A DNA stretch of 64,000 bases. Origin: Taklimakanibacter deserti. GTDB lineage: Bacteria; Pseudomonadota; Alphaproteobacteria; Rhizobiales; Aestuariivirgaceae. Of this stretch, positions 24,684 through 33,091 are shown piece after piece. The position numbers and the translations under genes were made by a program. Below the pieces are notes generated by a model. That model saw nothing but the letters and a program-made list of their open reading frames with translations. It did no database searches and was not told the DNA's origin. Position 1 is the first letter of the stretch; every line of letters starts with the position of its first letter. The stretch is from contig QORU01000021.1 of assembly GCA_003574785.1 (NCBI GenBank), positions 1 to 64,000 of the forward strand. The letters are read 5' to 3'.

Positions 24684-25511
24684 ATGAAAATCCGCTTCGC
24701 GCCCGGTGATCTCGTCAAGCAGGCCGTGCTGGTCATGGCCTCCTTCGTCGCCCTCGCGCCGACGCTCTATATGATCGTGACCGCGCTCAAGAGCGATGAG
24801 GAATATGCGATCGACAAGCTCGGCCTGCCGGACGTGCCGGTGTTCGAGAATTTCCGCGCCGTGCTCATCGACAGCCCGTTCATCGCCTGGATGCTGAACA
24901 GCTTCATACTGGTCTTGGGTGCCGTGCTGCTCAGCCTCGTCGTGTCCTGCCTCGCCGCCTATGCCATTGCCCGCATGGAGTTCAAGGGCCGCGACACGCT
25001 TCTGGCCCTCAGCACCTCGCTGATGGCGGTGCCGCCGGTGGTCATGATCGTGCCGCTCTTCGTGCTCTATACGCAGCTCGACCTGATCAGCACCTATCAG
25101 GGCGCCATCCTCATCTATGCCGGGCTCGTCACGCCCTTCTCGGTCTATCTGCTCACCACCTTCTTCCGCACCGTGCCCAAGGAGCTGTTCGAATCGGCCC
25201 GCATCGACGGCTGCGGCGATTTCACCATCCTCTGGCAGATCGTCCTGCCGCTGTCGCTGCCCGCCATCCTCACTCTGGTGGTGGTGAATTCGCTCTACGT
25301 CTGGAACGACCTCCTGATCGCCATCATCTTCCTGCAAGAGGACGCCAAGCGCACCTTGATGGCCGGGATCAGCGTCTTCCAGGGGCGCTACAACAATCAG
25401 GTGCCGCTCACCATGGCCGGCATGGTCATCGCCAGCGCGCCGATGTTCATTCTTTACATCGCCTTCCAGAAGCATTTTATTCGCGGCCTGATGGCGGGCG
25501 CCATCAAATGA
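24684..25511 (+). CDS. CUT1 sugar ABC transporter permease (UgpE/MsmG type)
   Basis: A 275-aa second permease of the CUT1 importer. It has six helices, the EAA loop ESARIDGCGDFTILWQIVLPLS, and the family-typical start AVLVMASFVALAPTLYMIVTALK with a large periplasmic loop after helix 1. It starts 3 bp after the first permease, with GGAAGG upstream, and overlaps the epimerase gene by ATGA. The importer lacks an ATPase gene here, so it must borrow one, for example a MalK/UgpC-type ATPase coded elsewhere. Confidence 0.92.
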   Translation: MKIRFAPGDLVKQAVLVMASFVALAPTLYMIVTALKSDEEYAIDKLGLPDVPVFENFRAVLIDSPFIAWMLNSFILVLGAVLLSLVVSCLAAYAIARMEFKGRDTLLALSTSLMAVPPVVMIVPLFVLYTQLDLISTYQGAILIYAGLVTPFSVYLLTTFFRTVPKELFESARIDGCGDFTILWQIVLPLSLPAILTLVVVNSLYVWNDLLIAIIFLQEDAKRTLMAGISVFQGRYNNQVPLTMAGMVIASAPMFILYIAFQKHFIRGLMAGAIK

Positions 25512-26458
25512 CCGTGCCCCTCCTCACCATCGCGAATGAACGCCTCAGCGTCACGCTCAATCCCCGGGTCGGCGGCAGCATCACCTCGATCACCCATCGG
25601 CCGTCGGGCTTGTCCGTCCTGGGCACGGTGCCCTGGCCCGCCATCGATGAGCCGATCGCAAGCTTGGCGGCACGCGATGAGCCCGAATGGCTGACCCGCT
25701 ACACCGGCGGCTGGCCGCTGATCTTTCCCAATGGCGGCGATGCCTGCATCGTCGACGGCATCTTTCACGGCTTTCACGGCGAAGCCTCGATCGCGCCCTG
25801 GTCGGCGGTGGCGCAGGCGGAGGGAATCGAGCTCACGCGTCGCTTCACCGTTGTGCCGGTGGAGATGCGCCGTCATTTGCACCTCGCGGACGATGTGCTG
25901 GTGATCCGAGAGCATCTGCGCATGAAAGGTGATCGTCCGCTCGATGTGATGTGGGGCCATCACCCGACCTTGGGCTCCGACCTGCTGGCGGGCCCGGTCG
26001 AGATCACCACCGGTGCCCGCCAGGTGACGGTCGATCAGACCTATGATCCCCCGGCCAATCCCTTGCGGCCGGGCGCCACGGGCCATTGGCCGGTCATGCC
26101 CGGCAAGACCGCGCCTGTCGATCTGAGCCGGCCTTGCGATTCCCTGGCGAGCCTCGTCTATTTGCATGATTTCGACGCGGCCTGGATCGCGGTGCGGCGC
26201 ATGGACAATGAAATTGCCGTCTGTCTGTCCTGGGACGCGCACCGTTTCCCTTGCGCCTGGCTATGGTGCGAATTGACGGGCACGATCGATCCGCCCTGGC
26301 GGGGCAAGACGCGGCTCATCGGCATCGAGCCCAATACGACCTGGCCAGGCATCGGCCTCGTGAAGGCCAAGGCCGCGGGCGGCACGCTGCTTCGCCTGCA
26401 TCCGGGTGAAGAACTTGACGCTACAATACGATTTCGCGTGTTCCGGCCTTCGGCGTGA
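25508..26458 (+). CDS. Aldose 1-epimerase (mutarotase) family protein
   Basis: A 316-aa galactose-mutarotase-like beta-sandwich protein. Typical elements are the N-terminal LNPRVGGSITSITHRPSGLSVLG, GGWPLIFPNGGD, the histidine-bearing IFHGFHGEAS and GHHPTLGSD, and a C-terminal GIEPNTTWPGIGLVKA with the glutamate expected to act in catalysis. Such enzymes interconvert sugar anomers. It is coupled to the permease by ATGA and ends the operon, which fits import of a free sugar that is then made available as the correct anomer for the SDR at 21605. Confidence 0.85.
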   Translation: MTVPLLTIANERLSVTLNPRVGGSITSITHRPSGLSVLGTVPWPAIDEPIASLAARDEPEWLTRYTGGWPLIFPNGGDACIVDGIFHGFHGEASIAPWSAVAQAEGIELTRRFTVVPVEMRRHLHLADDVLVIREHLRMKGDRPLDVMWGHHPTLGSDLLAGPVEITTGARQVTVDQTYDPPANPLRPGATGHWPVMPGKTAPVDLSRPCDSLASLVYLHDFDAAWIAVRRMDNEIAVCLSWDAHRFPCAWLWCELTGTIDPPWRGKTRLIGIEPNTTWPGIGLVKAKAAGGTLLRLHPGEELDATIRFRVFRPSA

Positions 26459-26530
26459 GCTGCCACATATCTGCCTCTCCCCGCTCATAATCCCCTGAGG
26501 CATTCGATCTGTGCCTGGAGATTTATTGTC

Positions 26531-27421
26531 TTGCCTGAAGCCCGTGCTCTTATTTTGGCGAACCGGCGCGCGCGGAAGGGCAAACAATCGCTCGGCGCCG
26601 CGATCGATCGGCTGCATCATGCCGGCATCGGCACGATCACCGTGCCGCAAGACCCATCGACCAGTTCGGCCAATGTCATCCATGCGCATGCCGATCGTAT
26701 CGACTTCGTCGTTCTCGCCGGCGGTGACGGCACGCTGAATCACGCGGCTTCCGCCTTGCACGAAACCGGATTGCCTTTCGGCGTGCTGCCGATGGGAACG
26801 GCGAATGATTTCGCCCGGACCATCGGCATACCGCGCGACCTCACGCGCGCCGCAGAGATCATCATCGACGGCCACCAACGGCCGGTCGATCTCGGCGAGG
26901 TCAATGGTCATTTCTTCTTCAATGTCGCGAGCATCGGTTTTTCCGCGACACTTGCGCGTGGGCTCACGGCCGAGGCGAAGAAACGCTGGGGGACTCTGGG
27001 CTACGCTTTGGCGGCGCTCAATCTCTTGCGCCAGAGCCGCCCTTTCACGGTCGAGATCGATCATGACGGCGCGGTGGAGACGGTGAGGACGGTGCAGGTC
27101 GCCGTCGGCAATGGCCGGTTCTATGGTGGCGGCATGGCGGTCGAGAAGACCGCGGCACCCGATGATGGCCGTCTCGATGTCTATAGTCTCGAGATCGATC
27201 ACTGGTGGGAGCTGATCGCCTTGGCCCCGTGGCTGCGCCGCGGGACCCAGAATCGCTGGCGCAAAGTGCGCGCCTTTTCGGCCACGAATCTCGTGATCCG
27301 GACGAAGCGGCCCCATGACATCAATGCCGACGGCGAGATCGTGGGTCAGACCCCCGCGACATTCCATATCAAAATCAAGGCGGTAAAGGTCTTCGCGCCT
27401 CGTCTGGTAAGGCCGGGTTAA
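26531..27421 (+). CDS. Diacylglycerol/lipid kinase family protein
   Basis: A 296-aa protein of the DAGK catalytic-domain family (YegS/BmrU-like). The nucleotide loop AGGDGTLNHAASAL near residue 63 and the GVLPMGTANDFARTIGIP block are diagnostic; the C-terminal half is the beta-sandwich with the conserved DGRLDVYSLEI and INADGEIV motifs. These enzymes phosphorylate diacylglycerol or related lipids with ATP at the membrane. The start is TTG 26531 after CTGGAGA. It lies 72 bp after the epimerase gene and is probably a separate unit. Confidence 0.9.
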   Translation: MPEARALILANRRARKGKQSLGAAIDRLHHAGIGTITVPQDPSTSSANVIHAHADRIDFVVLAGGDGTLNHAASALHETGLPFGVLPMGTANDFARTIGIPRDLTRAAEIIIDGHQRPVDLGEVNGHFFFNVASIGFSATLARGLTAEAKKRWGTLGYALAALNLLRQSRPFTVEIDHDGAVETVRTVQVAVGNGRFYGGGMAVEKTAAPDDGRLDVYSLEIDHWWELIALAPWLRRGTQNRWRKVRAFSATNLVIRTKRPHDINADGEIVGQTPATFHIKIKAVKVFAPRLVRPG

Positions 27422-27506
27422 CCGCAACTGTGGGTAATTTCCGGTATCCTTATTTTAATCATATTCCTCGTTAATGAGTGGAGGGGTGACGGAGAGGAAC
27501 TTCGGC

Positions 27507-28724
27507 ATGCGCAGACCGTGGAAAATAGGCGCGCTACTGGTGGGGACAGCATTGTTCTGCGCCGCCACCGTCTCATTATATATGAGCGATCGCGGGAGCT
27601 TTATCGCCAAGCTGTGGACGGACTCCCAGTCACGCAATATTTCCACTTGGGAATTGTTGGCCCTGGCCTTCGGCTTCGACTCCGACCCGGATGTGCTCAA
27701 GCGCGCCCGGAACCAACCCGAAGTTGTGATGCCGGTCAAGGATTATGTGGAGAAGCGGGTAAGCCCCGCGCGAATAGAGGCCGGCAAGCTCAAGATCACC
27801 GAATGGCAGGATGCTGTCGCCGGCATCGAGAAGAAATATGGCGTGCCGGCCAGGATGCTGGTGGCGATCTGGGGAATCGAGTCCAATTTCGGCAAGACGA
27901 TGGGCGACAAGAACGTCTTGGGCTCGCTCGCGACGCTCACCAAGGCCGGCTATCGCGCCGATTATTTCAATAAGGAGTTGCTCGCGGCGCTCGAGATCGC
28001 GCGCGACGGCAAGATCCAAAAGGCGCAAATGGTCGGGTCCTGGGCGGGCGCCATGGGCCAGATCCAGTTCATGCCCTCGAGCTATCTGACTTATGCCGTC
28101 GACCATGATGGTGACGGCCGCAAGGACATCTGGAAGTCGATCCCCGATGCGCTGGCCTCGACCGCCAACTATCTCAAGGAAAGCGGTTGGCGGCCCGACA
28201 CCGACTGGGGCTACGAGGTGAAGATCCCCGAGAAGTTCGATTTCGCCGCCGCCTGGAAGAAGAAGAACGTGACGCTCGCCGACTGGGCCAAGATGGGGCT
28301 TCAGCGCGCCGATGGAAAGCCGTTCCCGCGTCCGAGCGAGAAGGCCCGTTTCTATCTGCCCGCGGGCGGCGCCGGGCCGGTCTTCCTGGTGCTCAAGAAT
28401 TTCGACGTGATCAAGCGCTACAACAACGCCGACTCCTATGCGCTGGCCGTAGCACATCTCGCCGATCGCATTGCCGGGGCTGAGGATTTCATCAGCCCGT
28501 GGCCCGAGGATGTGGTGCCGCTGTCGCGCAGTGAGCGCAAGGAGCTCGAGGCGCTGATCGCCGAGAAGGTCCTGAAGCCCGGCAAGCCCGCCGGCAATGC
28601 GAGCCACGCCATCCGCCTTGCCATCATCAAATTCCAGAAGACGGAGGGGCTCCTGGCCGACGGCCATCCCTCCCGCGCTCTGCTCCAGCGCCTGCGCGAC
28701 TGGAGCCCGGCTTCCTCGAGCTAG
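27507..28724 (+). CDS. Lytic murein transglycosylase (MltB/SLT_2 type) with peptidoglycan-binding domain
   Basis: A periplasmic, probably membrane-anchored, enzyme that cuts glycan strands with formation of 1,6-anhydro ends. From ATG 27507 it has 405 aa: an uncleaved-looking N-terminal helix (GALLVGTALFCAATVSLYM), an SLT_2 domain with the catalytic Glu in AIWGIESNFGKTMG and the AMGQIQFMPSSYL motif, and a C-terminal peptidoglycan-binding repeat (AIRLAIIKFQKTEGLLADG). The frame begins at ATG 27474, but GGAGAGG precedes 27507. It stands alone, with 52-85 bp before it. Confidence 0.9.
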   Translation: MRRPWKIGALLVGTALFCAATVSLYMSDRGSFIAKLWTDSQSRNISTWELLALAFGFDSDPDVLKRARNQPEVVMPVKDYVEKRVSPARIEAGKLKITEWQDAVAGIEKKYGVPARMLVAIWGIESNFGKTMGDKNVLGSLATLTKAGYRADYFNKELLAALEIARDGKIQKAQMVGSWAGAMGQIQFMPSSYLTYAVDHDGDGRKDIWKSIPDALASTANYLKESGWRPDTDWGYEVKIPEKFDFAAAWKKKNVTLADWAKMGLQRADGKPFPRPSEKARFYLPAGGAGPVFLVLKNFDVIKRYNNADSYALAVAHLADRIAGAEDFISPWPEDVVPLSRSERKELEALIAEKVLKPGKPAGNASHAIRLAIIKFQKTEGLLADGHPSRALLQRLRDWSPASSS

Positions 28725-28869
28725 ATCCAACGATATTCCTGATCGCTGACCTGCCCCGGCCTCGCGGCCGGGACCGTCGGCTTGCCTGGCTGAGGAATGC
28801 TTGTCCACAATCGCGGAACGGGGTACAGTATTTCAAACACGGGGCGTGTGCGCGTGAGGACGGGACTGA

Positions 28870-29688
28870 ATGCTTCCTTCGGATAAACGGGCCTTGAAGC
28901 CCATGCAGGAACCGGATGCCGCGGCTGGCGAGGAGGAAAATACGGGCTCCCGCAGTGTCAGGCGGGCGCTCGATATTCTCGAGCTCATCCTCAAGCACAA
29001 CCAGCCGGTCACGGTGGCGCAGATCATCGGCGAATTGTCGATCCCCAAATCGACCGCCTATGAGCTGGTGCGCACCTTGTCGGACGGCGACTATCTCGAG
29101 CCTTCCGGCAAGGGCTCCGGCCTGTTCCTGGGCCGCAGGCTGTTCGAGCTCGGCATGGCCTATAAGAGCCATGTCGATCTCCTGCGCGACGGCAGCCGCA
29201 TCGCCGAGGAATTGCGCGACGAGACCGGCGAGACGGTGCAGCTCTCGGTGCTCGAGAACAATCTCATGATGGTGCTGTTCAAGGAGGAAGGCATCCGCCC
29301 CTTGCGCATCATCAGCAATGTCGGCTCGCGGGTCCCGGTCAACTGGGCGGCGGCCGGACGCCTCCTCGTCTCCGATCTCGACGACAAGGGGCTCGCCAAG
29401 CTCTTGACCGACACGGTGCGCCAGTCGCCGACCGGCAAGGCCATTCTCGACGTCAAGAAGCTCATCGGCCAGATCCGCAAATTCCGCCGCCAGGGCTATG
29501 CCACCGAATTGAACGAAGCCAATGAGCATGCGGGCTGCGTCGCCGCCCCGGTGATCGACGGCTCCGGCCGCTGCATCGCCGCCTTGAGCATCGTCGCCCC
29601 CGAGCAGCGACTCGCCAAATCCAATCGCGACCAGCTCATCGCCAGCGTCATTGCCGCCGCCGAAAAGCTGTCGCGCCGCCTCGTCTGA
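28870..29688 (+). CDS. IclR family transcriptional regulator
   Basis: A 272-aa regulator with an N-terminal winged helix (residues ~28-85: SVRRALDILELILKHNQPVT, PKSTAYELVRTL) and a C-terminal GAF-like effector domain (~100-270: ETVQLSVLENNLMMV, VNWAAAGRLLVSDL, the GCVAAPVIDGSGRCIAALSI end). It is the first gene of a same-strand cluster of sugar-acid type enzymes and a transporter, whose expression it likely controls. A 20-bp palindrome in front of the binding-protein gene (30964-30983) is a candidate target. The 145 bp upstream show no clear operator. Confidence 0.92.
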   Translation: MLPSDKRALKPMQEPDAAAGEEENTGSRSVRRALDILELILKHNQPVTVAQIIGELSIPKSTAYELVRTLSDGDYLEPSGKGSGLFLGRRLFELGMAYKSHVDLLRDGSRIAEELRDETGETVQLSVLENNLMMVLFKEEGIRPLRIISNVGSRVPVNWAAAGRLLVSDLDDKGLAKLLTDTVRQSPTGKAILDVKKLIGQIRKFRRQGYATELNEANEHAGCVAAPVIDGSGRCIAALSIVAPEQRLAKSNRDQLIASVIAAAEKLSRRLV

Positions 29689-29725
29689 TTTCCCTCACCA
29701 TTGTTCTAGCATTCACGGAACCTCA

Positions 29726-30901
29726 ATGAGCATCGAAGCGATCGACTTCTTCTATTTGTCCATGCCGCACGTCACCGACGCCGGCGACGGCAGCCAAGAT
29801 GCCCTGGTGGTGCGCGTCGCGGCCGACGGCCATATCGGCTGGGGCGAATGCGAGGCCTCGCCGCTGGTCTCGATCGCCGCCTATGTGACGCCCATGTCGC
29901 ATGGCGCCTGCAAACCGGTGTGCGACGTCGTGCTCGGCAAGAAGATCGACAGCGCCGATGACATTCAGCGTCTCGCGGCCGCGGTCGAGCTCGAATGCAT
30001 GGATCTCTTGCAGGCGGCCCACACTTTATCCGGCATCGAGATGGCGTTGTGGGATCTCCTCGGGCGCAAGCATGGGGCGCCCGTCTATGAGCTCCTGGGC
30101 TACGCCAAAGCTTTTCCGAAACTGCCTTATGCCTCGCAGCTTTTCGGCGACACGCCGGAGGAGACGCGCCAGGGCTGCAAGTCGGCGCGCGACAAGGGTT
30201 TTCGCGCGGTGAAATGCGGCTGGGGTCCCTTCGGGCGCGGCTCACTGGCCGATGACCGCGACCATTTGCAGGCGGCGCGCGAGGGCCTGGGGCCGGAGGG
30301 CACCTTGCTCATCGATGCCGGGCAGATCTTCATCGAGGATGTCGCGGCCGCCGCGACCCGGTTGCCTCTGCTCGCCGAGGTCGGCGCGACCTGGCTCGAG
30401 GAACCGTTCCTGGGCGGCGCCTACGACGCCTATGCGGCACTCGCCGCGAAGAGCGGCAAAGTGCGCATCGCCGGCGGCGAGGCCTCCCATAATTTCCACA
30501 TGGCACGGCAATTGATCGACTACGGCAAGGTTGCCTATGTGCAGATCGATTGCGGCCGCATCGGCGGCATCGGTCCGGCGAAGCGCGTGGCGGATTATGC
30601 GGCACCGCGCGGCGTCACCTATGTCAACCACACTTTCACCTCGCATCTGGCCCTGTGCGCCTCGCTTCAGCCCTATGCCGGGCTGAAGGACCATGTGATC
30701 TGCGAATATCCCTTCACGCCGAAATCGGTGGCCTGGGACATGACCGAAACGCATCTGACGCCCGATGCCGAAGGCGAGGTGTCGGTGCCTCAGGCCCCCG
30801 GCCTCGGCATCACCGTCGACACCAAGGGCATGGCGAAATATCTCGTCGATGTCGAGATCCAGGCCAAGGGCAAGCTCCTCTACCGCACGCCGAAGCTCTG
30901 A
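29726..30901 (+). CDS. Mandelate racemase/muconate lactonizing (enolase superfamily) enzyme
   Basis: A 391-aa enolase-superfamily enzyme, probably a sugar-acid dehydratase. Metal ligands are Asp in LLIDAGQ, Glu in WLEEPF and Glu in AGGEASHN. The His-Asp base pair of the mandelate-racemase subgroup is visible as QIDCGRIGG and VNHTFTSH. The usual K-x-K on the second strand is reduced to one lysine (AVKCGWGP), which narrows the reaction to a one-sided proton abstraction, as in dehydratases. ATG 29726 is chosen over the upstream open frame from 29651. It follows iclR by 37 bp. Confidence 0.88.
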   Translation: MSIEAIDFFYLSMPHVTDAGDGSQDALVVRVAADGHIGWGECEASPLVSIAAYVTPMSHGACKPVCDVVLGKKIDSADDIQRLAAAVELECMDLLQAAHTLSGIEMALWDLLGRKHGAPVYELLGYAKAFPKLPYASQLFGDTPEETRQGCKSARDKGFRAVKCGWGPFGRGSLADDRDHLQAAREGLGPEGTLLIDAGQIFIEDVAAAATRLPLLAEVGATWLEEPFLGGAYDAYAALAAKSGKVRIAGGEASHNFHMARQLIDYGKVAYVQIDCGRIGGIGPAKRVADYAAPRGVTYVNHTFTSHLALCASLQPYAGLKDHVICEYPFTPKSVAWDMTETHLTPDAEGEVSVPQAPGLGITVDTKGMAKYLVDVEIQAKGKLLYRTPKL

Positions 30902-30914
30902 ATCATTCCCTGGC

Positions 30915-30944
30915 TTGACCCTGTCCGTCCGCGCTGATTAGACT
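30915..30944 (+). promoter_or_regulatory. Candidate promoter of the PotD-like transporter operon
   Basis: TTGACC (30915-30920) and TAGACT (30939-30944) are 18 bp apart, 71 bp before the binding-protein ATG. The boxes lie directly after the enolase stop codon and in front of a palindrome, so the transporter genes can be transcribed separately from iclR and the enolase gene. Confidence 0.5.
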
Positions 30945-30963
30945 ATTCCGCAAAGTAAGCCGA

Positions 30964-30983
30964 CTGTCCGAAATAGCGGACAG
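30964..30983. promoter_or_regulatory. Palindromic operator candidate for the IclR regulator
   Basis: CTGTCCGAAATAGCGGACAG has 7-bp arms (CTGTCCG and CGGACAG) around AAATAG. It lies about 20 bp downstream of the candidate -10 box and 33 bp before the binding-protein ATG, where a bound repressor would block transcription. IclR-family sites are often short palindromes of this size; assignment to the gene at 28870 is inference. Confidence 0.6.
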
Positions 30984-31015
30984 ACAACAAATACCGGGCG
31001 AAAAGGGAGAGAGAC

Positions 31016-32167
31016 ATGACCAGCATATCTGACGACCTGCGGGCGATGCTTGCATTGTCCCGTCAAAGCACGCTGTCGCGGCGCGGCCTGATGAAGGCTT
31101 CACTGGCCTTGGGCGCAGCCGCCTTGGCCGGCTTGCCGGTACGCGAGGCCAAAGCCTCGACGACCATGACCTGGATGGGCTGGCAAGGCTACGAGACGCC
31201 GATCAAGGCGGGCACGTTCCTGAAAGACAATGACATCGATTTCCAGCCGACCTTCATCGCTTCCAATGAGGAGATCATCACCAAGCTGCAGGCGGGCGGC
31301 ATCGGCAAGACCGATATCATCACCATGTATTTCGGCTATCTGCCGCTGATGGCGCAAGGCGGCCTGCTCGAGCCCATCGATCCGGGAAAGATCCCGCTCT
31401 TCGGCGAGCTCATTCCGCAGTTCACCAACAATGAAGCGATCCGTGAAAGTGGCAAGCTCTATGGCGTGCCGTGGAACTGGGGCTCGCTGCCCTTGATGTA
31501 TGACCCGGAAGCGGTGAAGACGCCGCCCGAGAGCTGGCAGGATCTGTTCAAGCCCGAGTTCAAGGGCAAGGTGGCGATGGTCGATGATCCCTTGGGCAAT
31601 CTCCTCATCTGGGGCACGGTCGTCACCGGCAAGCCGATGGGCACGCTGCTGACCCGCGAGGAGCTGGCCAAGGTCATCGACACGCTCATCGATCTCAAGA
31701 AGAACCAGGCCCGTGCCTTCTTCGCCTCCTATGGCGACATGGCGGACGCCTTCGCCCGCAACGAAGTGACGGCGAGCGCCATTGGCTGGGAAGCCGTCGC
31801 GGTCTGGGCCAAGGCCAAGGGCAAGGTGATCAAATACACCATCCCCAAGGAAGGCACCGGCATGTTCATGGATTGCCTGTGCATCCCGAAGGATGCGCCG
31901 CATCCCGACCTCACCTACAGGATGATCAACCATATAGTTTCGCCCGAGCCGCAGAAGATCTTCGCGACCGAGCAGAGCGCCGGCATCACCAATCTCAAGA
32001 CGGTGCCCATGCTGCCTCAGGAGCTGGCCCAGTCCTACAACTATGCCGATCTCGACGGCTTCATGAAGAAGGCGCGACTGCAGCCCGTGCCGCCCAGCGA
32101 ATATGACGGCAAGACGGCGAGCTATGGCGACTTCCTGCAGGAATATGCCCGGCTGCAAAAAGCCTGA
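31016..32167 (+). CDS. PotD-like ABC transporter substrate-binding protein
   Basis: A 383-aa periplasmic binding protein of the spermidine/putrescine class. It has a long Tat-like leader with LSRRGLMKASLALGAAALAG and a likely cut after REAKA (about residue 43). The mature start TMTWMGWQGYETPIKAGTFL and the KLQAGGIGKTDIITMYFGYL segment are PotD-like. GGGAGAGAGAC precedes the ATG. The two permease genes that follow are of PotB/PotC type, but the enzyme neighbours point to a sugar acid or another carboxylate rather than a polyamine. Confidence 0.88.
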   Translation: MTSISDDLRAMLALSRQSTLSRRGLMKASLALGAAALAGLPVREAKASTTMTWMGWQGYETPIKAGTFLKDNDIDFQPTFIASNEEIITKLQAGGIGKTDIITMYFGYLPLMAQGGLLEPIDPGKIPLFGELIPQFTNNEAIRESGKLYGVPWNWGSLPLMYDPEAVKTPPESWQDLFKPEFKGKVAMVDDPLGNLLIWGTVVTGKPMGTLLTREELAKVIDTLIDLKKNQARAFFASYGDMADAFARNEVTASAIGWEAVAVWAKAKGKVIKYTIPKEGTGMFMDCLCIPKDAPHPDLTYRMINHIVSPEPQKIFATEQSAGITNLKTVPMLPQELAQSYNYADLDGFMKKARLQPVPPSEYDGKTASYGDFLQEYARLQKA

Positions 32168-32172
32168 CGCCA

Positions 32173-32221
32173 GAGCATCGGACCGAAAAGTGCAAAGCGG
32201 TCTTCGGATAATCCGATGCTC
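32173..32221. repeat. Rhizobial-type palindromic repeat, copy 2, containing a start codon
   Basis: A 49-bp palindrome with outer arms GAGCATCGGA (32173-32182) and TCCGATGCTC (32212-32221) and the inner segments CCGAAAAGTG and TTCGGATAA shared with the copy at 16441-16488. The outer arms differ between the copies but are self-complementary in each, a sign of compensatory change. The ATG of the downstream permease (32216-32218) lies within the right arm. Confidence 0.8.
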
Positions 32222-33091
32222 AAACAAAAGATAGCGCGGATAGGCTCGGAAATCGCAGGCGAGCCGGCAGCACGCTCGATGGGCGTCCTGCCGGCTCTCG
32301 CTTTATGGTCGGCGCTGTTCGCCTTGCCTCTATGCTTCTTCTTCATCGTCAGCTTCTGGTCGGTGCGGGGCCTCGCGATGCGGCCCGATCTCACCTTGCA
32401 GAACTACTGGGCCACCTTGCGCGACTATGGCGATGTCCTGGCGAGCACGCTCCTCATCGGCCTCATTACCGCTTTCGTGACCACTTCCATCGCCTGGTTC
32501 TTCGCTTTCGCGATCCGCTTCCGCGCCGGACGCTTCGGCAATGCGCTGCTCTTCATCACCCTCATCGCGCTCTTCGGCGGCTATCTGGTCAAGATCTATG
32601 CCTGGAAGAGCATCCTCGGACGCGACGGCATCATCAATGCCGCCCTCCTCGCGCTCGGCCTCATCGATGAGCCGCTGACCGTCTTCATCTACAACGCCAA
32701 CAGCGTCGTCATCACCCTCACCTACTTCCTGCTGCCTTTCGCGGTCCTGCCGATCTATGGCAGCATGCGCGCCATCCCGGAGGATTTCGTCGAGGCGGCG
32801 CGCGATCTGGGCGCCGGGTCGCTGCGCGCCGCGGCCGACATCGTCCTGCCGCTCAGCGAGAAAGGCTTGAGCGTCGCTTTCCTGATGGCCTTCCTGGTCT
32901 CGGTCGGCGATTACGTGACGCCGCGCTATGTCGGCGGCGGCGCCTCCATGATGGGCCATTTCATCGAGACGCAGTTCTCTTTCGGCTTCAACTGGCCGAT
33001 GGGGAGCGCCATGTCCTTCACCCTGATGGCGGTTTCCCTCATCATCTATCTGTTGCTCAGGACCTTGTTCCGCCGGCTGGTGCTGCCATGA
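32216..33091 (+). CDS. ABC transporter permease, PotB type
   Basis: A 291-aa inner-membrane permease with six helices and the EAA loop EAARDLGAGSLRAAADIVLPLS. The PotB-like features are the long N-terminal helix followed by a periplasmic region with NYWATLRDYGDVLASTLLIG, and the GDYVTPRYVGGGASMMG loop. The ATG at 32216 is inside a palindromic repeat and has no obvious ribosome binding site; the residues MLKQKIARIGSEIAGE before the first helix are plausible but could be repeat-derived. It overlaps the next permease by ATGA. Confidence 0.9.
   Translation: MLKQKIARIGSEIAGEPAARSMGVLPALALWSALFALPLCFFFIVSFWSVRGLAMRPDLTLQNYWATLRDYGDVLASTLLIGLITAFVTTSIAWFFAFAIRFRAGRFGNALLFITLIALFGGYLVKIYAWKSILGRDGIINAALLALGLIDEPLTVFIYNANSVVITLTYFLLPFAVLPIYGSMRAIPEDFVEAARDLGAGSLRAAADIVLPLSEKGLSVAFLMAFLVSVGDYVTPRYVGGGASMMGHFIETQFSFGFNWPMGSAMSFTLMAVSLIIYLLLRTLFRRLVLP

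Noticed and set aside
32173..32221. Intrinsic terminator after the PotD-like gene
   Set aside because: No T-run follows; the structure instead continues into the start codon of the next gene and matches the repeat at 16441.
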